A DNA stretch of 64,000 bases from Bradyrhizobium erythrophlei (GTDB lineage: Bacteria > Pseudomonadota > Alphaproteobacteria > Rhizobiales > Xanthobacteraceae), in the NCBI RefSeq assembly GCF_900129505.1, contig NZ_LT670818.1, positions 4,373,001 to 4,437,000 on the forward strand, written 5' to 3'. Under the pieces are notes generated by a model, which ran no database searches, had not been told where the DNA came from, and saw only the letters and a program-made list of their open reading frames with translations. Of this stretch, positions 53,773 to 61,492 are shown piece after piece (the stretch's first letter is position 1; every line of letters starts with the position of its first letter). The translations under genes were made by a program, and so were the position numbers.

Positions 53773-54680
53773 AGAGAACTCCGCTGATCCGGTTTCTGGC
53801 TGATGGCAGGCGGCTTCATCTGCAGGACGGTCCGATCGACCTGATCGTGGAAGCGAGCGGCAGCCCGGCAGCTATAGATGCCGCTTATGCCGCCGCGGCG
53901 CGCCGCTTTACCGGTCTGCTCGACGAGCTCTGCAGCGAGTTGCCGCTGTTGCGCCAGGCCGCCGAGCCCACGCGGTGCCCGCTGCAAGGCAAAGTTGCGC
54001 GCCGCATGCACGATGCGGTGGCGTCTTTTGCGGCCGGTTGCTTCATCACGCCGATGGCGGCGGTCGCAGGCGCTGTCGCCGAAGAGATTCTCAACGTGAT
54101 GGTCGAGAGCGCTCCGCTCGATCGCGCTTATGTCAACAATGGCGGAGACATCGCGCTGCATCTTTCGAATGGCGCGCATTTTACCGTGGGTCTGGCGGAC
54201 TTGCCGGACGCATCCGGCTTGCTGCGGACCATGGTCGTCCATGCCGATGATCCGACGCGCGGGGTGGCCACCAGCGGCCGCCACGGCCGCAGTTTCTCGC
54301 TCGGCATTGCCGACGCCGTTACGGTGCTGGCGCGGACCGCGTCGCAAGCCGATGCAGCCGCCACCATCATCGCCAACGCGGTCGATCTGCCCGGACATCC
54401 CGCCATCACACGCCGTCCGGCGTGTGACTCGCAGCCCGACAGCGATCTTGGTACGCGCCTGGTCACCCGCGACGTCGGCGCATTGTCTCGCGGCGAAATC
54501 GAGGATGCGCTTGAAGCCGGGGCCGAGCGCGCGCGAAAACTGCTCGCTGCGGGATTGATCGACGGCGCCGCGTTGCGGCTGCGCGACGAGATGATCGTCG
54601 TGGGGACGAAGTCCGTCGAGGTCCCCGGTTTGCGGGCGCCGCTCCGCGGCCGTACTGCGGAGAGTGCGTTACATGTGTGA
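53769..54680 (+). CDS. UPF0280 family protein
   Basis: 303 aa. The central part (KVARRMHDAVASFAAG, then VNNGGDIALHLSNG and GVATSGRHGRSFSLGIADAVTVLA) matches the UPF0280 family, whose fold is thought to resemble ApbE flavin transferases. It is translationally coupled (ATGA) to the reductase gene. A role in attaching or supplying a flavin or other cofactor to the reductase is a reasonable inference, not shown. Confidence 0.8.
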   Translation: MKRTPLIRFLADGRRLHLQDGPIDLIVEASGSPAAIDAAYAAAARRFTGLLDELCSELPLLRQAAEPTRCPLQGKVARRMHDAVASFAAGCFITPMAAVAGAVAEEILNVMVESAPLDRAYVNNGGDIALHLSNGAHFTVGLADLPDASGLLRTMVVHADDPTRGVATSGRHGRSFSLGIADAVTVLARTASQADAAATIIANAVDLPGHPAITRRPACDSQPDSDLGTRLVTRDVGALSRGEIEDALEAGAERARKLLAAGLIDGAALRLRDEMIVVGTKSVEVPGLRAPLRGRTAESALHV

Positions 54681-54713
54681 GATCACCGACATCCAACCAC
54701 GGGACGGAAAACG

Positions 54714-55298
54714 ATGAGCGCAGTCATTCGCAAGATCGTCACGGTCGTCGAGGAGACGTATCTTGAAATGGGGCAGACGGTTTCTCCGCCGACGCGGCGG
54801 GCAGCGGCCATCGCCGTGATCGAAAATCCGTTCGCCGGCAGATATGTCGAGGATCTCACGCCGTTGATCGCCATTGGCGAGGAACTCGGCGAGTTGCTGT
54901 CGAAGAGGGCGGTCGCCGCACTCGGGATCGACGGTGCCAAGGCGCAAAGCTACGGCAAGGCGGCCGCGGTCGGTGAAGACGGCGAACTCGAACACGCGGC
55001 AGCAATCTTGCATCCCAAGATGGGCGCGCCGGTGCGCAAGGTTTTGGAAAAAGGCGCGGCGCTGATTCCATCATCAAAGAAGCGGAGCGGGCCGGGCACG
55101 ACACTCGATATCCCGCTCGGCCACAAGGACGCGGCCTTCGTGCGCAGCCATTTCGACGGCATGGAAGTGCAGATCAACGACGCGCCGCGCGCCAACGAGA
55201 TCATGGTCGCGGTCGCGGTCACCGACAGCGGCCGGCCATTGCCGCGGGTCGGCGGGCTGACGATCGCGGAAGTCAAAGGCGAGGACGGCTTGCGATAA
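54714..55298 (+). CDS. AA_synth (PF06684-type) family protein
   Basis: 194 aa matching the 'amino acid synthesis' family: IRKIVTVVEETYLEMG near the start, the central GKAAAVGEDGELEHAAAILHP and LPRVGGLTI near the end. Members often lie in gene sets for degradation of N-heterocycles and amides, and their reaction is unclear. It follows the UPF0280 gene by 33 bp in the same operon. A hydrolytic or isomerising step after ring reduction is possible. Confidence 0.82.
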   Translation: MSAVIRKIVTVVEETYLEMGQTVSPPTRRAAAIAVIENPFAGRYVEDLTPLIAIGEELGELLSKRAVAALGIDGAKAQSYGKAAAVGEDGELEHAAAILHPKMGAPVRKVLEKGAALIPSSKKRSGPGTTLDIPLGHKDAAFVRSHFDGMEVQINDAPRANEIMVAVAVTDSGRPLPRVGGLTIAEVKGEDGLR

Positions 55299-55323
55299 TT
55301 TCTTTCAACACTGGAGGTATGGG

Positions 55324-56541
55324 ATGCAACGAAGCAAACGTTTCTTCGATGGTTTTTTGGGTATAGGCCTTATGATCATGTGCTCCGGCATGGCGCATTC
55401 CGCCATGGCGCAGAGCGAAATCAAGATCGGCGAAATCAACAGCTATTCGCTGCTGCCCGCCTTTACCGATCCCTATCGCAAAGGCTGGCAGCTCGCGGTC
55501 GAGGAAATCAATGCCGCGGGCGGTATCAACGGCAAGAAGCTCGTTGTCGTCTCCAAGGATGATGGCGGCAAGCCGGCCGACGCGCAGACCGCCGCCAACG
55601 AGCTGGTGTCGAGCGAGAACGTGGCGATGCTGGCCGGCACCTTCCTGTCCAACATCGGTCTGGCCGTCAGCGATTTTGCAAATCAGAAGAAAGTCTTCTT
55701 CCTCGCGGCCGAGCCGCTGACCGACGCCATCACCTGGGCCAAGGGCAATCGCTACACGTTCCGTCTGCGTCCCTCCAACTACATGCAGGCGGCGATGCTG
55801 GTGGAGGAGGCCGCAAAGCTGCCCGCAAAACGCTGGGCGACGATCGCGCCGAATTACGAATACGGCCAGTCGGCGGTGGCGGTGTTCAAGAAGCTGATGT
55901 CGGAAAAGCGCCCCGATATCGTGTGGGTCGACGAGCAGTGGCCGCCGCAGGGCAAGATCGACGCCGGCCCGGTCGTGCAGGCCGTCGCCGCCGCCAATCC
56001 CGAGGCTATCCTCAACGTCACCTTCGGCGCCGATCTGGTAAAACTCGTGCGTGAAGGCAATACCCGCGGCCTGTTCAAGGACCGCGCGGTGGTTTCCTTC
56101 CTCACCGGCGAGCCGGAATATCTCGATCCGCTGAAGGAAGAAACGCCGGAGGGTTGGATCGTCACCGGCTATCCCTGGTACAGCATCAAGACCGCGGAGC
56201 ATGATGCCTTCCTGAAAGCCTATCAGGCCAAGTACAACGACTATCCGAGGCTCGGCTCGATCGTCGGCTACCAGACCATCAAGTCGGCCGCGGCCATTCT
56301 CGCCAAGGCCAACTCCACCGATCCGGAGAAGCTGATCGCCGCGGCGGAAGGCCTGTCGGTGCCGTCGCCGTTCGGCGAGGTCACCTTCCGCAAGATCGAC
56401 CACCAGTCGACCCTGGGCGCGTTCGTCGGCAAGACCGCGCTGAAGGACGGCAAGGGCATCATGGTCGATACGACCTATCGCAAGGGCGCCGATTATCTGC
56501 CGAGCGACGCGGAAGTCGCAAAGCTCCGTCCGAACGAGTGA
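55324..56541 (+). CDS. Liv-type ABC transporter substrate-binding protein (nicotinate operon)
   Basis: 405 aa type I binding protein: signal peptide (GFLGIGLMIMCSGMAHSAMA), then IKIGEINSYSLLPAFTDPYRKGWQLA. CTGGAGGTATGG precedes the ATG. It lies between the reductase genes and a Liv-type permease, so nicotinate or a related pyridine carboxylate is the likely ligand; this is inference. It is separated from the permease gene by a 380-bp repeat-filled gap. Confidence 0.9.
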   Translation: MQRSKRFFDGFLGIGLMIMCSGMAHSAMAQSEIKIGEINSYSLLPAFTDPYRKGWQLAVEEINAAGGINGKKLVVVSKDDGGKPADAQTAANELVSSENVAMLAGTFLSNIGLAVSDFANQKKVFFLAAEPLTDAITWAKGNRYTFRLRPSNYMQAAMLVEEAAKLPAKRWATIAPNYEYGQSAVAVFKKLMSEKRPDIVWVDEQWPPQGKIDAGPVVQAVAAANPEAILNVTFGADLVKLVREGNTRGLFKDRAVVSFLTGEPEYLDPLKEETPEGWIVTGYPWYSIKTAEHDAFLKAYQAKYNDYPRLGSIVGYQTIKSAAAILAKANSTDPEKLIAAAEGLSVPSPFGEVTFRKIDHQSTLGAFVGKTALKDGKGIMVDTTYRKGADYLPSDAEVAKLRPNE

Positions 56542-56564
56542 GCTTCGCCGCCCCGAAACTTTCT

Positions 56565-56850
56565 TCTCCCCTCCCTCCGCGCAGCGGCGGGGAGGGGTCG
56601 GGGGTGGGGGGTGGCTCCGCGGGTACCCATGCTGATGTTGAGCACGCTGAAGCACCCCCCACCCCCGACCTCGAGAGCGAGCTTCGCTCGCCTCGGACCC
56701 CGCCACGCGCTGCGCGCGCGGGGGGAGGGGAGAAATCGGCGTTCGCTGCGGGAGGAGGGACCCTCCGCGGGCACCGAATGCGCGGCCAGTCCCCCTCACC
56801 CGGCGCTACGCGTCGACCTCTCCTCGCAAGCGGGGAGAGGTAAGTAGAGA
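56565..56850. repeat. GC-rich palindromic intergenic repeat
   Basis: The region holds nested inverted repeats. The clearest is an exact 18-bp pair, 56596-56613 against 56653-56670 (GGTCGGGGGTGGGGGGTG and its complement). CTCCCCTCC/GGGGAGGGG arms and further Cys/Gly-codon-like GC tracts lie around it. It resembles the palindromic intergenic elements scattered through Bradyrhizobium genomes. It has interrupted a transporter operon and could form strong RNA structure between the binding-protein and permease genes. Confidence 0.7.
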
Positions 56851-56890
56851 CCTCATCCTGAGGAGGCGCGAAGCGCCGTCTCGAAGGATG
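56851..56890. repeat. 40-bp imperfect palindromic element (CATCCT...AGGATG)
   Basis: Outer arms CATCCT (56854-56859) and AGGATG (56885-56890) flank an inner hairpin GGCGC-GAA-GCGCC. This sequence type is widely repeated between genes in Bradyrhizobium and Rhodopseudomonas, from memory. It ends 32 bp upstream of the permease start. Confidence 0.7.
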
Positions 56891-56922
56891 CAGCCAACGA
56901 ACTGAGAAATGCGCTAGCGCCA

Positions 56923-58806
56923 ATGGCCTTTTATGTCGTCCAGTTCCTGACCGGTCTTGCGAGCGCGGCGTCGCTGTTTCTGGTGGCGTCGGGGCTGTCG
57001 ATCATCTTTGGCGTGACGCGCATCGTCAATTTCGCCCATGGCGCGTTCTACATGCTCGGTGCCTATGTGGCGTTCACGCTGACCGAGCGGTTTTCCGGCG
57101 CGGTCGGCTTTTGGGGCGGCATCGTCGCTGCGGCAATGATCGTCGCCATGATCGGCGTGCTGATCGAAATGGTGCTGCTGCGGCGGATCTATCACGCACC
57201 CGAATTGTTTCAGCTGCTGGCGACGTTCGGCCTGACCCTGATGGTCGAGGACCTCGTGGTGCTGATCTGGGGCCCAAGCGATCTCGTCGGCAATCGCGCG
57301 CCGGGATTCAGGGGCGCGGTTAATTTTTTCGGCCAGAACATTCCGACCTACGATCTGTTCCTGATCGGGCTCAGTCCGCTCGTGCTCGCTGCCTTGTGGC
57401 TGATGTTCCAGCGAACGCGCTGGGGGGTGCTGGTTCGCGCGGCGACCCAGGATCGCGACATGGTGGCGGCGCTCGGGGTCAATCAGAAATGGTTGTTCAC
57501 CAGCGTGTTCGCGCTCGGGGTTTTCCTCGCGGCACTCGGCGGCGCGCTGCAGATTCCCCGTGACGCCGTGCATCACGCCATGGATTTGCGCATCATCGTC
57601 GACGTCTTCGTGGTGGTGGTGATCGGCGGCCTCGGCAGCATCGTCGGCGCCTTTGTCGCGGCGGTGCTGGTATCGGAACTCAACGCGTTCGGCATTCTCG
57701 TTTTTCCGAAGATTTCCATCATCCTGGTGTTTCTGGTGATGGCGGTGGTGCTGATCGTGCGGCCATGGGGCCTGTTCGGAAAGCCGGAAGCGCTTGCGCG
57801 CCGCACGCCCGGACTATCCGTCAATGTCTGGCGGCCGCTGAGCGCGAACGAGCGCCTTGCGGCTGTTGCGGCGCTGGCGATCGCGGCGGCGCTGCCGCTG
57901 TTCGGCGGCAACTACGCGCTCACGGTCGGCTCGGAGATCGCGATCTTCGTGATCTTTGCCGCGAGCCTGCATTTCCTGATGTCGGTCGGCGGGCTCGCCT
58001 CGTTCGGCCATGCCGCCTATTTCGGGCTCGGCGCCTACGGCGTGGCGTTTCTGGCCAAGATGGCCGGCCTGCCGATGATCGCCTGCCTGCTGCTTGGCCC
58101 GTTGCTGGGACTCGTCGGCGCGGGAGTGTTCGGCTTCTTCGCGGTTCAATTGTCCGGCGTCTATTTCGCGATGCTGACGCTGGCGTTCGCGCAGATTGTC
58201 TGGTCGATCGCGTTCCAGTGGGTCGAGGTGACCGGCGGGGACAATGGCATCCTCGGCGTCTGGCCCGAGAAATGGGCCGCCAGCCCCTCGCATTTCTACT
58301 GGCTCGCGATCGGTGTCGCTGCGCTCGCGGTTGCATTTCTCAGGATCATCGTATTCTCCCCGTTCGGCTATGCGCTGCGGGCGACGCGCGACTCCATCAG
58401 GCGCAGCGAGGCGATCGGGATCAACGGCAAGCGGGTACAATGGACCGCCTTCGTGATCGCCGGCACGGCCGCGGGCGTAGCGGGCGCGCTGTTCGCCTAT
58501 CTCAAGGGCAGCGTGTTTCCCGACAGCCTCGGCATCTCGCTCTCGGTCGACGCCCTGGTCATGGTGCTGCTCGGCGGCGTCGAGACGGTCTCCGGCGCCA
58601 TCGTCGGCGCCATCGTCTACAAGGCACTCAGTATCTGGCTGGTCAGCCAGACCGATCTCTCCAAACTGGTGCTCGGCGGCGTCATCGTCCTGATCGTGGT
58701 CGCGCTGCCGAAGGGCATCGTCGGGGTGCTGGAAACTATCCGGCATCGCCGCCGGCCCCAACCGCCATCTGCCATTCTCGCCTCACGAATCGAGACCGCC
58801 GAATGA
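56923..58806 (+). CDS. Fused LivH-LivM branched-chain-type ABC permease
   Basis: 627 aa. Residues 1 to about 290 form a LivH domain (RIVNFAHGAFYMLGAYVAF), and about 300-610 a LivM domain (VGGLASFGHAAYFGLGAYGV, then the cytoplasmic loop RATRDSIRRSEAIGINGKRVQ). These are usually two proteins; here one polypeptide should form the whole membrane channel. The frame is uninterrupted across the junction. It overlaps the following ATPase gene (ATGA). The substrate is presumably nicotinate or a metabolite. Confidence 0.92.
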   Translation: MAFYVVQFLTGLASAASLFLVASGLSIIFGVTRIVNFAHGAFYMLGAYVAFTLTERFSGAVGFWGGIVAAAMIVAMIGVLIEMVLLRRIYHAPELFQLLATFGLTLMVEDLVVLIWGPSDLVGNRAPGFRGAVNFFGQNIPTYDLFLIGLSPLVLAALWLMFQRTRWGVLVRAATQDRDMVAALGVNQKWLFTSVFALGVFLAALGGALQIPRDAVHHAMDLRIIVDVFVVVVIGGLGSIVGAFVAAVLVSELNAFGILVFPKISIILVFLVMAVVLIVRPWGLFGKPEALARRTPGLSVNVWRPLSANERLAAVAALAIAAALPLFGGNYALTVGSEIAIFVIFAASLHFLMSVGGLASFGHAAYFGLGAYGVAFLAKMAGLPMIACLLLGPLLGLVGAGVFGFFAVQLSGVYFAMLTLAFAQIVWSIAFQWVEVTGGDNGILGVWPEKWAASPSHFYWLAIGVAALAVAFLRIIVFSPFGYALRATRDSIRRSEAIGINGKRVQWTAFVIAGTAAGVAGALFAYLKGSVFPDSLGISLSVDALVMVLLGGVETVSGAIVGAIVYKALSIWLVSQTDLSKLVLGGVIVLIVVALPKGIVGVLETIRHRRRPQPPSAILASRIETAE

Positions 58807-59594
58807 GCCTCGCACCCACACTGCTGTCGGTCGGGGGCCTCAGCAAGTCCTATGGCGGCGTGCATGCCGTGCGCGGCGTTTCATTCGAGTTGAAGGCCGG
58901 CGAAATCCTGGCGTTGATCGGTCCCAACGGCGCGGGAAAAAGCACCTGCTTCGACATGCTCAACGGGCAAACCACGCCCGGTGCCGGCAGGATCACCGTG
59001 CTTGGCCACGACACGACAGGAGAGAGGCCGCGCGCGATCTGGCGGCTGGGAGTCGGGCGCACCTTCCAGATCACCGCGACCTTTCCGACCATGACGGTGC
59101 GCGAGAACATCCAGGTCGCGCTGGTGTCCTATCACCGGCAGATTTTCAATCTCTGGGCCTCGACGCCAAAATTCGCTTCTGACGAGGCCGATTCCCTGCT
59201 GGCGCTGGTCGGTATGGACGGCTTCGCCAACCGCCCCTGCGGAGAAATCGCCTACGGCGATCTCAAGCGGCTGGAACTCGCCATTGCGCTCGCCAACCAG
59301 CCGAAGCTGCTGCTGATGGATGAACCCACCGCCGGCATGGCGCCGCGCGAACGCATCGAGCTGATGCGGCTTACCGCACGCATTGCCCGCGAAAGATCGA
59401 TCGGCGTCCTCTTCACCGAACACGACATGGACGTGGTGTTCGAGCATGCCGACCGCATCCTGGTGCTCAATCGCGGCACCTTGATTGCGGAAGGATCGCC
59501 CCAGGAAGTGCGGAGCAATCCGGAGGTCCGCGCCATCTATCTCGGCGAGGGCCTGGTCTACGACATCCGGCATCGCGAGGGAGCGCCGTCATGA
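58803..59594 (+). CDS. Liv-type ABC transporter ATPase (LivG)
   Basis: 263 aa. Walker A is GPNGAGKST, the signature EIAYGDLKRLELA is a LivG-style variant, Walker B is LLLMDEPTAGMAPRER, and the switch is FTEHDMD. A longer frame runs in from upstream but is a shadow of the permease gene. Coupled at both ends (ATGA) to the permease and LivF genes. Confidence 0.92.
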   Translation: MSLAPTLLSVGGLSKSYGGVHAVRGVSFELKAGEILALIGPNGAGKSTCFDMLNGQTTPGAGRITVLGHDTTGERPRAIWRLGVGRTFQITATFPTMTVRENIQVALVSYHRQIFNLWASTPKFASDEADSLLALVGMDGFANRPCGEIAYGDLKRLELAIALANQPKLLLMDEPTAGMAPRERIELMRLTARIARERSIGVLFTEHDMDVVFEHADRILVLNRGTLIAEGSPQEVRSNPEVRAIYLGEGLVYDIRHREGAPS

Positions 59595-60295
59595 AGCTCT
59601 CGGTCGAGGCGCTCAACAGCCATTATGGTCCCGCGCATATCCTGTTCGATGTCGCGCTCGAAGTCGGCGATGGCGAAGTGGTGGCGCTGCTCGGGCGCAA
59701 CGGCGCCGGCAAGTCCACGACCTTTCGCTCCATCGTCGGCCTCGTCGAGCAGCGCAGAGGCCGCATCCTGTTCGAAGGCCAGGATGTCTCGGACCAGCCG
59801 ACCCATGTGATTGCAAGCCGCGGGCTGGGCTATGTGCCGGAGGAACGGCGCATCTTCACGGATCTCACGGTCGACGAAAATCTGGAGGTCGGACGCCAGC
59901 CGGTACGCCCGAACGCGCCGCACTGGACCCGGGAAAAGTTATTCGCGCTGTTTCCAAACCTCAGCGAAATGCGCGGCCGGGCAGGGGGGCGCATGAGCGG
60001 CGGCGAACAGCAGATGCTGACGATCGCGCGGACCTTGATGGGCAATCCGTCGCTGGTGCTGCTCGACGAGCCGTCGGAAGGGCTCTCGCCCAAGATCGTC
60101 GAGCAGATGGTCGATGCGATCCTGACCATGAAGAAGGAGGGCGTCAGCATGATCGTCTCCGAACAGAATTTGCATTTCGCGAGGCTAATCTGCGACCGCG
60201 CCTATATCATCGAGCGCGGCCGGATCTGCTTCAGCGGCACCATGCGCGAGCTTGACGCGCGTCCGGATATTCGCGACGCGCATCTGGCGCTGTGA
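59591..60295 (+). CDS. Liv-type ABC transporter ATPase (LivF)
   Basis: 234 aa with Walker A GRNGAGKST, signature RMSGGEQQMLTIA, Walker B LVLLDEPSEGLSPK and switch IVSEQN. It completes the nicotinate-operon transporter together with the fused permease, LivG and the binding protein. Its stop overlaps the GTG start of the MarR gene. Confidence 0.92.
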   Translation: MKLSVEALNSHYGPAHILFDVALEVGDGEVVALLGRNGAGKSTTFRSIVGLVEQRRGRILFEGQDVSDQPTHVIASRGLGYVPEERRIFTDLTVDENLEVGRQPVRPNAPHWTREKLFALFPNLSEMRGRAGGRMSGGEQQMLTIARTLMGNPSLVLLDEPSEGLSPKIVEQMVDAILTMKKEGVSMIVSEQNLHFARLICDRAYIIERGRICFSGTMRELDARPDIRDAHLAL

Positions 60296-60777
60296 TTGAA
60301 AAAATGGGGGCGAGAACGCAGATGACCAGGAGCCTTTCGGCCAGACGAAGCCCCAAGCCGTCGCGGCCGGCCTATATTCTGGAGGAGCAGATCGGCTTCA
60401 TCCTGCGCCAGGTGTGGCAGCGCCATGCCACGATCTTCGCAAAAGAAATCGGCAATAACCTGACGCCGACGCAATGGGCGGCATTGGCCAAGCTCACCGA
60501 GACCGGGCCGTGCTCGCAGAATCAGCTCGGTCGGCTGACGGCGATGGACGTCGCCACCATCAAGGGCGTGATCGACCGGCTCACCGCGCGCGGCCTGACC
60601 GAGACCAGCCCCGATCCCGAAGACGGCCGCCGCCTGCTGGTCAGCCTCACCCGCGCGGGCCAGCAACTGGCGGAGAAGGCCGCGCCGAATGCGCTTGCCA
60701 TCACCAGGGAGACCCTTGCGCCGCTTGACTCAAAAGAGCGCGAGACGCTGGTCGCGCTGCTCAGCAAGCTGCGATGA
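60292..60777 (+). CDS. MarR-family transcriptional regulator
   Basis: 161 aa winged-helix protein. LTPTQWAALAKLTETGPCSQNQLGRLTAMDVATIKGVIDRL is the MarR DNA-binding region, and DPEDGRRLLVSLTRAG the wing. It starts at GTG 60292, overlapping livF; ATG 60304 or 60322 are alternatives. In Pseudomonas putida the nicotinate genes are controlled by a MarR protein (NicR) responding to 6-hydroxynicotinate, so a similar role is plausible. Whether it binds the palindromes at 52041 and 52194 is unknown. Confidence 0.88.
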   Translation: MIEKMGARTQMTRSLSARRSPKPSRPAYILEEQIGFILRQVWQRHATIFAKEIGNNLTPTQWAALAKLTETGPCSQNQLGRLTAMDVATIKGVIDRLTARGLTETSPDPEDGRRLLVSLTRAGQQLAEKAAPNALAITRETLAPLDSKERETLVALLSKLR

Positions 60778-60832
60778 TCGGGGGATAAATTTATTGGATT
60801 TTAGCGCGCGCTCTCCGATATCGGCTTCCGCG

Positions 60833-61492
60833 CTAATCCCTGAGGCCGAGCATGAGCGAAATAAGCCCCACCGCAATCAGGCTGACGGCCCAGGACGTAT
60901 CCAGATTGAACCAGCTCCGCGATATGAATTTGACACCGAGATAACGGTAGACAAGCCAGGCTGAACATCCACCGGCGGCGATCATCGCGGTGGCGTGGAC
61001 GACGGCAACCAGCACGGCCATGCCGAGGCTGTCACTGATGAGGGTCCCGGCTGCCTCGTGGCCTTCCCGGCAGAGCCCGAGATAGATAGGCACGAGCATC
61101 AGTCCCGCGCCGTGGGCGATTGCTACGGCAAAGGACCAAAGCGCCAATTGCGTCGGTCGTATTCGCGCCAATACCCGTGGATGGCCCCGGTCGGCAAGCC
61201 GGAAGATACCGAACCCGATGACAAGAAGGCTGGCGCCGATCTGGATCTGGCGCTGCCATTCGACGAGGGCCACCAGCAGCGCGAAGGGAAAGATCACGAG
61301 CAGCATCGCGAGCAGGTGGCCGGCGGTCAGCGGCCAAAGCGCGGCTAACAAGGCACGCGAACTCCTTTCCATCAATCCGGCCGTAACAGCGAGCGGCCAC
61401 CCCATTCCCGGATTTACCCCGTGGTAAAGGCCGCTCGCGACGACAGCCAGCCACAGCCAGGCAGGTGTCCAATCCGCCCCGGTCAAATTCAA
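60833..61492 (-). CDS. Polytopic membrane protein with intramembrane histidines, partner of SBP56
   Basis: 219 aa with about six transmembrane helices. His residues sit within or beside helices: H24 (GLYHGVNPGMGWP), H59 (LTAGHLLAM), H127 (AIAHGAGLM) and H166 (VVHATAM), a pattern seen in metal transporters. No named family is recognised. Its ATG overlaps the stop of the SBP56 gene, so the two are co-translated. Since SBP56/MtoX-type enzymes use copper, a metal-supply role is a testable idea. Confidence 0.82.
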   Translation of the reverse strand: MNLTGADWTPAWLWLAVVASGLYHGVNPGMGWPLAVTAGLMERSSRALLAALWPLTAGHLLAMLLVIFPFALLVALVEWQRQIQIGASLLVIGFGIFRLADRGHPRVLARIRPTQLALWSFAVAIAHGAGLMLVPIYLGLCREGHEAAGTLISDSLGMAVLVAVVHATAMIAAGGCSAWLVYRYLGVKFISRSWFNLDTSWAVSLIAVGLISLMLGLRD

